NCBI GenBank assembly: GCA_029066805.1
Contig: JAIEFT010000009.1
Location: 1 to 52,764 of the forward strand
Source: Clostridiales bacterium
GTDB lineage: Bacteria; Bacillota; Clostridia; Christensenellales; Pumilibacteraceae
Reading direction: 5' to 3'
DNA length: 52,764 bases
In this document: in pieces, positions 1-7,905 of the stretch
Layout: every line of letters begins with the position of its first letter
Numbering within the stretch: position 1 is the stretch's first letter
Notes under the pieces: generated by a model
Databases searched by the model: none
Told to the model about the DNA's origin: nothing
What the model saw: only the letters and a program-made list of their open reading frames with translations
Translations under genes and position numbers: made by a program

Positions 1-1220
1 TGTCGCAAGTACTGCTAAACCGCACCAACGGCGCGCTTATCAGCGAGCGCGGCGTTGCCAATCCTACCGGCACTACTTGCGCGGACTTAGTGCTAAACTC
101 AGGCTCATATCCTGTTTACGGCGGGACTACAACCCGGTATTTTTCGCTTGGCGACGATTTTTTCCCCGCCATGCTCGAAGACATCAAGGCGGCTAAAAAA
201 TTCATACTGATGGAGTATTTTATATACGAGCACGGTCAGGTTTGGGACGAAATCGAGACCGCGCTTATAGAGCGCGCTGCGGCGGGCGTAGAGGTAAAGG
301 TTATCTACGACGACGTCGGGAGCATGTTCACTCTGCCTAAAAAGGGGATTAAGCGGCTAAAGGCGGGCGGCGTCGAGGTGCTGCCGTTCAACAAGATTAC
401 GCTGTCGTTCGACATGAGGTTGAACAATCGCTCGCACCGTAAAATTACCGTCATCGATGGGGAAATCGCGTATACCGGCGGCAATAACATAGCCGACGAG
501 TACGCCAACAAGATAGTGCGGTTCGGGCACTGGAAGGACACGCACATGCGTTTTGTGGGCGACGCGGTTGTCAGCTTTACCGTAATGTTTCTGTCGTTTT
601 GGAGCATTATCTCGGCTAAGAGCATGCTTGATTATCGCGCATACCTTACGGCGCAAAAACAGTCGAGCGCCGTCGGGTTTGTCCAGCCGTTGTCGTCCGG
701 ACCGGGGCGGGACGACCACCTTATTCACAGCGCGTTTATCAATCTTATCTCAACCGCCAAGCGATACGTATACATTACCACGCCGTACCTTATCCTCGAC
801 AACGAAATCCAGTCCGCACTGGTGGGCGCAGCGCTTGCGGGCGTGGACGTGAGGATCGTCATTCCGCATAAACCCGACAAAAAGATCGTGTACCAAACGA
901 CCAAGTCGTTCATTCCCGTGCTTGCAAAAGCCGGAGTAAAGGTATACAAGTACACGCCCGGGTTCATCCATGCAAAAATGATGATTGTAGACGACGAGCG
1001 CGCGTTTATAGGTACTTGCAATATGGATTACCGCTCGTTCTACCTGCATTACGAGGACGGCGCGTTGCTGTACAACGTCGATTCCATAGCCGATATGAAA
1101 ACCGATTTTTTAAGTACGCTCGAAGTCAGCGAGCTGCTCACGCCCGAGCAGATCAACAACGTTTTGCCCACGACGCGTCTTGCCAGGAGCATACTTAGAC
1201 TGATTGCCCCCATGATGTAA
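1..1220 (+). CDS. cls: Cardiolipin synthase (phospholipase D family), 5' end cut by window
   Basis: This membrane phospholipid synthase joins two phosphatidylglycerol molecules into cardiolipin. The reading frame is open from base 3 with no stop, so the gene begins upstream of the window; a GTG at 90 could be read as a start but has no ribosome binding site and the frame is coding before it. Two HKD catalytic motifs are visible, HRKITVIDG around base 436 with the following GGNNIADEY, and HAKMMIVDD around base 969 followed by GTCNMDYRSF, the pattern of bacterial cardiolipin synthases. The missing N-terminus should carry the two membrane segments usual for the family. A palindromic repeat follows the stop. 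The family is certain; the exact lipid product is inferred. Confidence 0.93.
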   Translation, partial: SQVLLNRTNGALISERGVANPTGTTCADLVLNSGSYPVYGGTTTRYFSLGDDFFPAMLEDIKAAKKFILMEYFIYEHGQVWDEIETALIERAAAGVEVKVIYDDVGSMFTLPKKGIKRLKAGGVEVLPFNKITLSFDMRLNNRSHRKITVIDGEIAYTGGNNIADEYANKIVRFGHWKDTHMRFVGDAVVSFTVMFLSFWSIISAKSMLDYRAYLTAQKQSSAVGFVQPLSSGPGRDDHLIHSAFINLISTAKRYVYITTPYLILDNEIQSALVGAALAGVDVRIVIPHKPDKKIVYQTTKSFIPVLAKAGVKVYKYTPGFIHAKMMIVDDERAFIGTCNMDYRSFYLHYEDGALLYNVDSIADMKTDFLSTLEVSELLTPEQINNVLPTTRLARSILRLIAPMM

Positions 1221-1365
1221 GGAATTCAGAATTAAGAATTATGAAAGAGGATGAGACTCCTCGACTGCGCTCGGAGTGACAAAAGAGGGTTAGCGAGGTC
1301 GATAGTAAGGCTGTCTACTTTTTGTCATTCCGAGCATTTCGTGCCCACCGAGGAATCTCATCCTT
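1221..1365. repeat. Palindromic intergenic repeat, copy A
   Basis: An AT-rich flank (GAATTCAGAATTAAGAATT) precedes an imperfect inverted repeat: the left arm starts GGATGAGACTCCTCG at 1249 and the right arm ends CGAGGAATCTCATCC at 1363. Related copies lie at 4841-4927, 13510-13584 and 30461-30492, with a degraded right half near 9576. The copies share GGATGAGA / TCTCATCC ends and an internal TTGTCATTCCGAG-like block. It lies between cls and the glyS promoter. No coding capacity is seen. Confidence 0.8.
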
Positions 1366-1391
1366 ATTAATTTATCGCCACGCTAAACAAC

Positions 1392-1421
1392 TTGACAAAT
1401 GCGGCGATTATATTTTATAAT
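1392..1421 (+). promoter_or_regulatory. Sigma-A promoter of glyS
   Basis: A consensus -35 TTGACA (1392-1397) and consensus -10 TATAAT (1416-1421) are separated by 18 bases. The predicted transcript start near 1428 leaves a leader of about 30 bases, too short for a T-box, so glyS is apparently not under tRNA-sensing control here. Confidence 0.85.
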
Positions 1422-1458
1422 CTTATCGATACTTAATACTTACTTTCGAGGTGCTTTT

Positions 1459-2844
1459 ATGAAGGTTACAATGGATAAGCTGGTTGCGCTGTGCAAGTCG
1501 CGCGGAATTATCTTTGCGGGCAGCGAGATTTACGGCGGGTTTGCCAATACTTGGGATTACGGTCCTGTCGGCGTCGAGCTGTATAACAATATAAAAAAGG
1601 CGTGGTGGCAAAAGTTCGTTACCGAAAGTGAAAACAACTTCGGTCTTGACTGTTCCATTCTGATGAATCCAAAGGTCTGGGAAGCGTCGGGACACCTCGC
1701 GGGGTTTTCCGACCCGCTTATGGATTGCAAAGCATGCAAAAGCCGTTGCCGTGCCGACGACCTTGTGGAAGCCTACGCGCTAAAGCACAAGCTTTCCGTA
1801 CCCGTTGCGGCTATGGATAACGACCAGTTGTCGGCATTTGTCGCCGAGCATAAAATTCCGTGTCCGGTGTGCGGCAAGTCCGACTTTACGCCTGTCAAAA
1901 AGTTCAACCTTATGTTCAAGACGTTTCAAGGCGTGACCGAGGATACTGTGTCCACATGCTATCTTCGTCCCGAAACTGCACAGGGCATATTTGTAAACTT
2001 CAAAAACGTTACGCGCTCTGCGCGTGCGCGCGTGCCGTTCGGTATTTGCCAGATCGGCAAGAGCTTCCGCAACGAAATCACTCCGGGTAACTTTATTTTC
2101 CGCTTGCGCGAGTTTGAGCAGATGGAAATGGAATTCTTCTGTAAGCCTGACACCGACCTCGAATGGTTTGAGTACTGGAAAAATTATTGCTTTGAGTTTT
2201 TGCAAAAGCTGGGAATCAAAAAAGAAAACCTGCGCATTCGCGACCACGACAAAGCCGAGCTCAGCTTTTACTCCAAAGCGACCAGCGACTTCGAATATCT
2301 TTTCCCGTTTGGCTGGGGCGAGCTGTGGGGCATTGCCGACCGCACCGACTACGATCTTAAAAAGCACGCCGAGTTTTCGGGCGAGAAGCTCGAATACACC
2401 GATCCTGTCACCAACGAGACTTATATTCCGTACGTTATCGAGCCGTCGCTCGGCACGGGCAGGGCAATGCTCGCCGTGCTCTGCGACGCATACGACGAGG
2501 AACAGCTCGAAAAGGAGACGCGCACCGTCATGCACTTCGCGCCGGCAATCGCGCCGTACAAAGCCGCAGTCTTGCCGCTGCAAAAAGCGTTATCCGAACG
2601 TGCCGACAATCTGTACCGCGGACTTCGTAAAAAGGGCATAACTTGCACATACGACCTGCCCGGGTCGATAGGCAAGCGCTACCGCCGTCAGGATGAGATC
2701 GGCACGCCGTTCTGCATTACCGTAGACTTCGACACCGAGCCAACCGGCACGGTAACTGTTCGCGACCGCGACAGCATGAGCCAGATCCGCATGGACGAAA
2801 GCAAGGTTGCCGACTACATTCTTGACGCATGCAAATTGGATTAA
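1459..2844 (+). CDS. glyS: Glycyl-tRNA synthetase, single-chain class II
   Basis: Charges tRNA-Gly with glycine in the cytoplasm. This is the homodimeric type (461 residues), not the two-subunit GlyQ/GlyS enzyme. Visible landmarks: [17 protein letters not shown] near the N-terminus, [14 protein letters not shown] (motif 2 region), [20 protein letters not shown], and a C-terminal anticodon-binding region beginning [17 protein letters not shown] cysteine-rich insertion (CKACKSRC near residue 93 and CPVCGK near residue 135) looks like a metal-binding knuckle. The start chosen is ATG 1459, with GAGGTG just upstream; an in-frame upstream TTG at 1399 overlaps the promoter and is rejected. A strong terminator follows at 2885. 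Confidence 0.97.
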   Translation: MKVTMDKLVALCKSRGIIFAGSEIYGGFANTWDYGPVGVELYNNIKKAWWQKFVTESENNFGLDCSILMNPKVWEASGHLAGFSDPLMDCKACKSRCRADDLVEAYALKHKLSVPVAAMDNDQLSAFVAEHKIPCPVCGKSDFTPVKKFNLMFKTFQGVTEDTVSTCYLRPETAQGIFVNFKNVTRSARARVPFGICQIGKSFRNEITPGNFIFRLREFEQMEMEFFCKPDTDLEWFEYWKNYCFEFLQKLGIKKENLRIRDHDKAELSFYSKATSDFEYLFPFGWGELWGIADRTDYDLKKHAEFSGEKLEYTDPVTNETYIPYVIEPSLGTGRAMLAVLCDAYDEEQLEKETRTVMHFAPAIAPYKAAVLPLQKALSERADNLYRGLRKKGITCTYDLPGSIGKRYRRQDEIGTPFCITVDFDTEPTGTVTVRDRDSMSQIRMDESKVADYILDACKLD

Positions 2845-2884
2845 TTCGATAATTACGCACTAATAATATAAAATGAATTAAAAA

Positions 2885-2914
2885 TCCACCGTCTGTTTTT
2901 GACGGTGGGTTTTT
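2885..2914. terminator. Bidirectional intrinsic terminator between glyS and the Cys-rich gene
   Basis: An 8-bp stem CCACCGTC (2886-2893) / GACGGTGG (2901-2908) with a 7-base loop is followed by GTTTTT on the plus strand. On the minus strand it is followed by ATTTTTA. It can therefore end both glyS and the converging cysteine-rich gene. Confidence 0.85.
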
Positions 2915-2977
2915 AACTTATGTACAATACGTAACGGTAATAGCATGCCTGTAGTCTTACCGTTAAAGTTTATCGGA

Positions 2978-3157
2978 CTAGCAGCAGCATTTATCTTTGC
3001 CGCCGCAGCAGCACATAAGAATGTAGAATAACAGCAAGTCGCCGCAGTCGCAGCCCTTTTTGCAGCCGCAGTCACAGCCGCAGTTGTGGTTGCCGCCGCA
3101 GCAGCTGCAAAGCAATAAGAGCATGAGTATATCGCAGCATCCGCCACCGTTGAACAT
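2978..3157 (-). CDS. Small cysteine-rich hydrophobic protein (59 aa), HCB-like
   Basis: This 59-residue frame is preceded by AAGGAGGA nine bases before its ATG, which fixes the start. It encodes 17 cysteines (29%), in two short hydrophobic stretches each leading into a Cys/Gly cluster (ILMLLLLCSCCGG and LLLFYILMCCCGG), separated by a CGCDCGCKKGCDCG core, and ends in CCC. The layout resembles small clostridial proteins annotated as chorion-class high-cysteine HCB proteins, whose function is unknown to me. Metal binding, a disulphide-rich coat or a membrane role are all possible. An alternative 99-residue alanine-rich frame through the same DNA lacks a well-spaced ribosome binding site. It diverges from the ECF gene and shares the 2885 terminator with glyS. 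Confidence 0.78.
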   Translation of the reverse strand: MFNGGGCCDILMLLLLCSCCGGNHNCGCDCGCKKGCDCGDLLLFYILMCCCGGKDKCCC

Positions 3158-3186
3158 TTTTGCATTCCTCCTTCCATAGATTTGTT

Positions 3187-3229
3187 TGCCGCATCGCCCG
3201 TCGCGTCCGCGGATACGCGACTTGCGGCA
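3187..3229. other. GC-rich nested stem-loop in the leader of the Cys-rich gene
   Basis: Two nested perfect stems are present: TGCCGCA (3187-3193) with TGCGGCA (3223-3229), and inside it GTCGCGT (3200-3206) with ACGCGAC (3215-3221). For the minus strand it lies about 30 bases ahead of the cysteine-rich start, as a leader structure. Read on the plus strand it is followed by GGTTTTTCTTTT and would look like a terminator, but nothing upstream clearly needs one. Role unresolved. Confidence 0.5.
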
Positions 3230-3304
3230 CGGTTTTTCTTTTGTGCGATAAGCGCCTATCTAATTTCAGTGTATGGAATTTTCGGAGTTGTGTTCCAAAA
3301 ACTT

Positions 3305-3344
3305 GCAAATAATATTTGCGTATTTTTTTCGGCTGTGCTACACT
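3305..3344 (+). promoter_or_regulatory. Candidate promoter of the ECF/coaX operon with overlapping palindrome
   Basis: TTGCGT (3316-3321) and TACACT (3339-3344) are separated by 17 bases, a plausible but weak sigma-A promoter. A perfect palindrome GCAAATA-A-TATTTGC (3305-3319) overlaps the -35 and could be an operator between the two divergent genes. No known riboswitch was recognised in the following 85 bases. Confidence 0.45.
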
Positions 3345-3431
3345 ATGTTCAGCCGATAAGGCTAAATGACTGTGGGCTATTCGTACCGTGTTAAACATCG
3401 GTTTAGACGAAAGTCCAACAGGAGGAAACAT

Positions 3432-4040
3432 ATGAAAATAAGTACGCGTTCTATTACGCTTGCCGCAACGCTTGCGGCGTTGTGTGCTGTTACGGGACTC
3501 TTGCCGTTTGTATTCTTTCTGCCGGTAATGGTGGCGGCTACAACGCTTTCGATCGGTATGGCGGCATTTGTCGGTCTGGCGTTTGGATGCATAAGCATTG
3601 CGTATTGCTTTATCATGCCGGCAACGTCATTTGCGGCGCTCGGGTTTATCCAAGCCCCGTACATCGCTATATTTCCGCGCATACTCGCAGCTATCGGAGC
3701 ATTCGGCGCATACGAGTTTATCGAGCATTTTTGCAAGCCGAAAAGTAAACCCGGCGCGTTCGCCGCAGTGTCGATTTCGGCGGCGATAGGCAGTCTTCTC
3801 AACACCGCGATCGTGGTGACAATGTTTGTGCTTATCGTGCCCGATCTTTCGCTCAACGGCGTTACCATGTTGGTAGCCGCGCCCGAGATGCTTATTAGCG
3901 GCGCGATAGAATGCGTGTGTATGGCGGCGCTTGTTCCGCCGATCAGTCTGACGCTCAATCGCGTGGTGCTTAAAGGCAGGGGCAAAAGCTTGCACAAGCC
4001 TGTCAAAACAACAGATAATCAACAAGGCGATAGTATATAA
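3432..4040 (+). CDS. ECF transporter S component, probably pantothenate-specific
   Basis: A 202-residue, very hydrophobic integral membrane protein with about six predicted helices and a basic N-terminus (MKISTRSITLAATLAAL), the size and profile of substrate-binding S components of energy-coupling factor vitamin transporters. The start at ATG 3432 has AGGAGG seven bases upstream; the frame continues upstream without a better start. Its stop abuts the start of the pantothenate kinase gene, so the two are surely cotranscribed, which is the main reason to infer pantothenate (or a related precursor) as substrate, as in PanT. The shared ECF ATPases and T subunit are not in the window. Substrate is inferred, not shown by sequence. 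Confidence 0.8.
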   Translation: MKISTRSITLAATLAALCAVTGLLPFVFFLPVMVAATTLSIGMAAFVGLAFGCISIAYCFIMPATSFAALGFIQAPYIAIFPRILAAIGAFGAYEFIEHFCKPKSKPGAFAAVSISAAIGSLLNTAIVVTMFVLIVPDLSLNGVTMLVAAPEMLISGAIECVCMAALVPPISLTLNRVVLKGRGKSLHKPVKTTDNQQGDSI

Positions 4041-4808
4041 ATGGTTATAGTATTCGACATAGGAAACACCAATATCAAGATGGGCGTGTTCGGCGGCGAC
4101 GAGCTGCTGTACACGCTGCGCATGGCGTCTGCCAACAAGACGGGCGACGAGTACTGGCTGCTCATAAAGGACATGCTCGCGGTTAAGAGCATTTCGCCGA
4201 CGGACGTCGAGGGCGTTATTATAAGCTCGGTCAATCCAAACCTGAACTATACGTTCGAGCATATGGTGGAAACGTACTTTTGTATTAAACCTCTCACCGT
4301 CGGCGCGGGACTGAAAAGCGGTTTGCACATCAAGTACGACAACCCCAAAGAGCTCGGCGCGGATAGGGTGGCGGGCTGTGTTGCCGCGTACAAGCTGTAC
4401 GGCGCGCCGTGTATTGTTATAGACTGCGGCACGGCAACTACATTTAACGTAATTTCGGGCAGCGGCGAGTTCTTGGGCGGTGCGATATCTTTCGGGCTTA
4501 AAGCGGCGTCCGAGTCACTTTCCGCGGCGGCGGCAAGGCTGCCCAAGGTAGAGCTTTCCGCTCCGAAATGCGCGATAGGCAAGACCACAATCACCAACAT
4601 GCAGTCGGGTATAATATTCGGTTACTCCGGCATGATAGAATCGATGGTGGCGCGGCTCAAAAAGGAAAGCGGACTGGCTAATGCAAAAGTTATCGCAACA
4701 GGCGGCATCGCCGATATCGTCAACAAGTGCGTGCCCGTAATTGACGTCGTGGACAGAACGTTAACGCTCCGCGGACTGAATATCCTGTACAACATGAACA
4801 AAAAATAA
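4041..4808 (+). CDS. coaX: Type III pantothenate kinase
   Basis: Phosphorylates pantothenate, the first step of coenzyme A synthesis, in the cytoplasm. The 255-residue protein shows the ASKHA-fold phosphate 1 motif DIGNTN at residues 6-11, the substrate loop NPKELGADRVA, DCGTATTFN (phosphate 2 region) and GGAISFGL, all typical of CoaX. It starts directly after the stop codon of the ECF S-component gene, suggesting translational coupling and a shared job in vitamin B5 uptake and trapping. CoaX enzymes are known to resist feedback inhibition by CoA, which would shift control to transcription. A palindromic repeat with a T-run follows and may terminate the operon. Confidence 0.97.
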   Translation: MVIVFDIGNTNIKMGVFGGDELLYTLRMASANKTGDEYWLLIKDMLAVKSISPTDVEGVIISSVNPNLNYTFEHMVETYFCIKPLTVGAGLKSGLHIKYDNPKELGADRVAGCVAAYKLYGAPCIVIDCGTATTFNVISGSGEFLGGAISFGLKAASESLSAAAARLPKVELSAPKCAIGKTTITNMQSGIIFGYSGMIESMVARLKKESGLANAKVIATGGIADIVNKCVPVIDVVDRTLTLRGLNILYNMNKK

Positions 4809-4809
4809 T

Positions 4810-4930
4810 GCAGAATTAAGAATGCAGAATGCAGAATTAAGGATGAGATTCCTCAGTGGGCAGAAAACATTCGGAATGACAAAAATAATTAATTTTGTCA
4901 TCCCGAGTGAAACGAGGGATCTCATCCCTT
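4810..4930. repeat. Palindromic intergenic repeat, copy B
   Basis: AT-rich flank with repeated GCAGAATTAAGAAT / GCAGAAT units, then an inverted repeat from GGATGAGATTCC (4841) to GGGATCTCATCC (ending 4927) and a short T-run. It follows the coaX stop directly and could act as a terminator. Same family as the copy after cls. Confidence 0.8.
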
Positions 4931-4967
4931 TTTGCATAAATTTTTTTGAAAAAAATTCCAAAATATA

Positions 4968-5011
4968 TTGACATCCGAAAAATATGTAGTATAATATAGT
5001 TAAACGTTTAA
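4968..5011 (+). promoter_or_regulatory. Promoter of the starch lipoprotein gene with LacI-type operator
   Basis: TTGACA (4968-4973) and TATAAT (4990-4995) are spaced by 16 bases. A perfect 12-bp palindrome with central CG, TTAAACGTTTAA (5000-5011), covers the expected transcription start. Central-CG palindromes of this kind are operators of LacI-family sugar regulators such as MalR, and a LacI-family gene lies at 7040-7861. The mRNA leader also has a 7-bp hairpin CCGCAAC/GTTGCGG (5023-5044). Confidence 0.75.
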
Positions 5012-5069
5012 GTTATGAATTCCCGCAACGAAAACAAGTTGCGGCAACAAACTATTTCGGAGGTATATG

Positions 5070-6938
5070 ATGAAAAAAGTGCAAAAAATTCTGCTTTCCG
5101 GTTTGTGCGTTGCGTTAGGTGCAGGCGCGCTTATTGCGTGCGGCGGCACTGACGACGGCGGCAAGAACGGAGATAGGGTTACGGTAACATTTTACGACGC
5201 GACCGGAACGAACAAGCCGGCAGAAATGACGGTTGTCAAGACTGTAACTATTGATAAGAACACAACGCTCACGGTGGGCGAGGACGGCAAGGTGGACGGT
5301 TACACGCCTACTAAAGACGGCGGTTACGAGTTTGTCGATTGGTTTGCCACGCCGAGCAAGTCGCACAGATTTGACTTTTCGGAAGCCATTACGGAGAATG
5401 TTTCCGTATACGGCGGATTCAGCAAGTATGTAGAAGATACGCGCGATTATTATATTATCGGCGCGGGCACGAGTTCGGTGTTGATTGACGGTTGGGGCGT
5501 AATCAACGACGATCACAAGTTTACCAAAGCGGCGGGAAAGAACGAGTATTCGCTTACGTTAGACCTTAAGGCGGGCGACGAGTTTACGCTTAATGCAAGC
5601 AAAGAGTACGAGGGTAAGCGCGGCGCGGGCTATCTTGTAAAATATACACTCGCGGACGGCACTGAGGTTTTTGAGGGGCAAGGCAACGTTTTTGACGATA
5701 CCGCTAAAGGCTCTAACATAAAGGTTAAGTATTCAGGCAACTACACGCTTACTCTTACAACTCATCCCAACGAAGACTATTATAACACCGAGGGTGTTGG
5801 CTATACCGAGGAGCGCAAGGAAATATATAATCTCAGCCCGTACGACACTATAGATTGGGTGCGCAACGGCGACGTGTTGCAAGACGTTTCCGTCAAGACA
5901 GAGGTTTTCATCAAGGGCGCAAAAATCACGGCTTGGCAGAATATGGTAAACTCCGCAACCACTATGACCAAGAACAGCGGTGTTTACTCTTTGGAAGTTT
6001 ATCTCGAGGCTAACGACGAGTTTATGTTCGCTTCGCAAAACGTCGCGGGCGGTGTTGCTACGGATGGCAGCCTTTATATAAAGGGAGAAAATCTCGATGA
6101 GGCGAGCAAGGCGTACGTAACCGCAGCGGCTAACGGCAATATAACGGCAAATGCGAGCGGCACGTACACATTCAGCTATGATGAAAGCACTAAAAAGTTA
6201 TCCGTAGAGTTCGACGCGGATAAAAAGCTTGAAGAATACGACTACTACCTTGACGGCAACTACGGTGAAAACGATTGGGGAGAATATCAAAAGAATAAGA
6301 CCGCTAAGCTTATTAAGGGCGAAGGCTATGAATACAAGCTCGAGAGCGTGCAGCTCGAGGCAGATAAAGAGTTTGTTTTACGCGCGCATGCCACCGACGA
6401 AGCTACACTCGATTGGGGCAATGTGAAAAACGCTTACAACTATTCATATCTGCGCGTCAACACTGCGTTTGCCGCTGCCGATCCCGAAAAAAGCAATTAC
6501 AATATAAAGGTTGTTACGGCAGGAATTTACGACATTACGTTTAACAGCTATTCCAAGATCATTACCATTGCCGAGCATATCGATTCTGCCGACACGCTTG
6601 ACATTTATATCAAAGGCGAAAACATTAACAGCTGGTCGCACGGTTGGTCGGAAGATTACCTTTTGACGCTTTCCGCAGACGAAGCAACCTATGAGTATAC
6701 GCTTACGGTAGAGGCGGGCAAGGCAGTGGCTTTCGGGCTTGAAAAACACCCGAAGGGTGAAAAGACCGGGTATGGCGACTATTTAGGCGCGACTGCTATG
6801 GGTGCTGACGGCGACGCAAATTCTGTATTCACTCCCGAATCCGGCAGTAACTTCACTTGTTCTGCTGCGGGTACGTACAAGGTAGTTTACACCATAGCGA
6901 CAGGTAAAGTAGACTTTTACGCAGTTACTGCGGCGTAA
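5070..6938 (+). CDS. Surface lipoprotein with repeated glucan-binding-like modules
   Basis: A 622-residue exported lipoprotein: MKKVQKILLSG signal, lipobox LIAC with the acylated Cys at residue 24, then a short disordered GGTDDGG linker. Residues about 38-120 resemble an InlB/Listeria-Bacteroides-type repeat (TVTFYDATG ... FVDWFATPS). Four similar modules follow, starting near residues 125, 278, 391 and 509, each opening with an aromatic-rich strand such as YYIIGAG, VFIKGAK, YYLDGNYGENDW or IYIKGENINSW and containing an AGDEF-like turn. This pattern recalls SusE/SusF-type starch-binding modules. With maltodextrin transport genes nearby, cell-surface starch binding is the best guess. ATG 5070 is preferred because GGAGG is six bases upstream; ATG 5067 is also possible. 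An operator covers its promoter. Confidence 0.75.
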   Translation: MKKVQKILLSGLCVALGAGALIACGGTDDGGKNGDRVTVTFYDATGTNKPAEMTVVKTVTIDKNTTLTVGEDGKVDGYTPTKDGGYEFVDWFATPSKSHRFDFSEAITENVSVYGGFSKYVEDTRDYYIIGAGTSSVLIDGWGVINDDHKFTKAAGKNEYSLTLDLKAGDEFTLNASKEYEGKRGAGYLVKYTLADGTEVFEGQGNVFDDTAKGSNIKVKYSGNYTLTLTTHPNEDYYNTEGVGYTEERKEIYNLSPYDTIDWVRNGDVLQDVSVKTEVFIKGAKITAWQNMVNSATTMTKNSGVYSLEVYLEANDEFMFASQNVAGGVATDGSLYIKGENLDEASKAYVTAAANGNITANASGTYTFSYDESTKKLSVEFDADKKLEEYDYYLDGNYGENDWGEYQKNKTAKLIKGEGYEYKLESVQLEADKEFVLRAHATDEATLDWGNVKNAYNYSYLRVNTAFAAADPEKSNYNIKVVTAGIYDITFNSYSKIITIAEHIDSADTLDIYIKGENINSWSHGWSEDYLLTLSADEATYEYTLTVEAGKAVAFGLEKHPKGEKTGYGDYLGATAMGADGDANSVFTPESGSNFTCSAAGTYKVVYTIATGKVDFYAVTAA

Positions 6939-6966
6939 TCGATTCATAATTTTTCCCTCCAATGAC

Positions 6967-7010
6967 AAACAAAGCCCTATCGTACGCGATACGATAGGGC
7001 GGCGTTTGTT
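6967..7010. terminator. Bidirectional terminator between lipoprotein gene and lacI-type gene
   Basis: A 10-bp stem GCCCTATCGT (6974-6983) / ACGATAGGGC (6991-7000) with outer AACAAA/TTTGTT arms lies between the two converging genes. T-rich tracts follow on both strands, but they are interrupted, so efficiency is uncertain. Confidence 0.65.
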
Positions 7011-7039
7011 GTATAGTGTATGGCAGGGGACGGAAAAGG

Positions 7040-7861
7040 TTAAACCCGAATGTCATGCTCCTCGGACGAGGATTGAATGCGGTTTATGGCTTTTATGACG
7101 GCGTCTACCGCGGCGGAGGCTTTCAGCGCAAACGACGCACTCTCCAGATACACCGTTTTATCTGCGCAATCGGATATCGCCTTGCAAGTTGTAGCATATC
7201 CGCAGTCGCCGTCGAGACGCGCTATGTCTGCGAGCGTTTTGACCGTAACCACTTTGTCAAATGTTCGGTTTGCGGCAGCTTCACACTCGGGCGTAAGTCC
7301 AAAGGTGAGCAGCGCAACAGCGTTTGAGTTAAGCTCGCGCTTGGCTTTTCGGCACAGCTCTGCGTAGTTATCGTTTATGCGGTAGAACAGGAAATCCTCG
7401 AACATGCTGTCTATGGCTATTACGGGATTGTACTTTGTATCGGCAAACTCGCGGAACTCTTTTTCGGACAGTGCAACGGTTATGTACGCGTCGCAAGTTT
7501 CTACGCTTCTTGTTATCTCGTCGGAGTAGTCGGCGAGCTTCAGCGTAAAGCTTTTGCGGTATAACAGTCGCGACAGCTCGGTAATCAGCTTAAAGTAGTA
7601 CTGCGCGCCGAACCCGTCAATGTCCTTTGTTACTACGGCGACGGTGTTGGTCTTGCCTGTGGCGAGATATCTCGCCATGATGTTGCACTCATAGCCCAAA
7701 ATGTTGGCAAACTGCAAAACTTTTTTGCGCGTGTCCTCGCTTATGGACTGACCGGGAGTATTGTTAAGCACATACGACACCGTGGCAATCGATACCTCGG
7801 CGGCGGTGGCAACGTCCTTTATGGTTACGCGATTCTTTTTTCTGCTTGTAGTTGAACTCAT
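7040..7861 (-). CDS. LacI-family transcriptional regulator (MalR-like)
   Basis: DNA-binding regulator of 273 residues. Residues 12-34 (VTIKDVATAAEVSIATVSYVLNN) form the characteristic LacI helix-turn-helix plus hinge start; the remainder is a sugar-binding periplasmic-like domain, about 50-60 residues shorter than usual, so the effector domain is reduced. It lies between the lipoprotein gene and the divergent alpha-glucan hydrolase, and a central-CG palindrome sits on the lipoprotein promoter, so control of the starch locus is inferred. Its own promoter puts the transcript start almost at the ATG with no ribosome binding site, suggesting a leaderless message. An imperfect palindrome over the -10 suggests autoregulation. 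Confidence 0.9.
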   Translation of the reverse strand: MSSTTSRKKNRVTIKDVATAAEVSIATVSYVLNNTPGQSISEDTRKKVLQFANILGYECNIMARYLATGKTNTVAVVTKDIDGFGAQYYFKLITELSRLLYRKSFTLKLADYSDEITRSVETCDAYITVALSEKEFREFADTKYNPVIAIDSMFEDFLFYRINDNYAELCRKAKRELNSNAVALLTFGLTPECEAAANRTFDKVVTVKTLADIARLDGDCGYATTCKAISDCADKTVYLESASFALKASAAVDAVIKAINRIQSSSEEHDIRV

Positions 7862-7867
7862 AGTTAC

Positions 7868-7897
7868 ATTTTAGCAAAATATATCAACCAAAGTCAA
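7868..7897 (-). promoter_or_regulatory. Promoter of the LacI-type gene with candidate operator
   Basis: Read on the minus strand: TTGACT (7892-7897) and TAAAAT (7868-7873) spaced by 18 bases. The arms ATTTT/AAAAT (7868-7880) form a small inverted repeat over the -10. The expected start of transcription falls within a few bases of the ATG at 7861. Confidence 0.6.
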
Positions 7898-7905
7898 GGT
7901 AAATC

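Noticed and set aside
1399-1458. An N-terminal extension of glycyl-tRNA synthetase from TTG 1399
   Set aside because: It would start next to the -35 and overlap the -10 of a consensus promoter; ATG 1459 gives the normal family N-terminus.
2878-3177. A 99-residue alanine-rich minus-strand frame over the Cys-rich gene
   Set aside because: Its first ATG precedes the ribosome binding site and the next is one base from it; the Cys-rich frame has ideal spacing and a recognisable composition.
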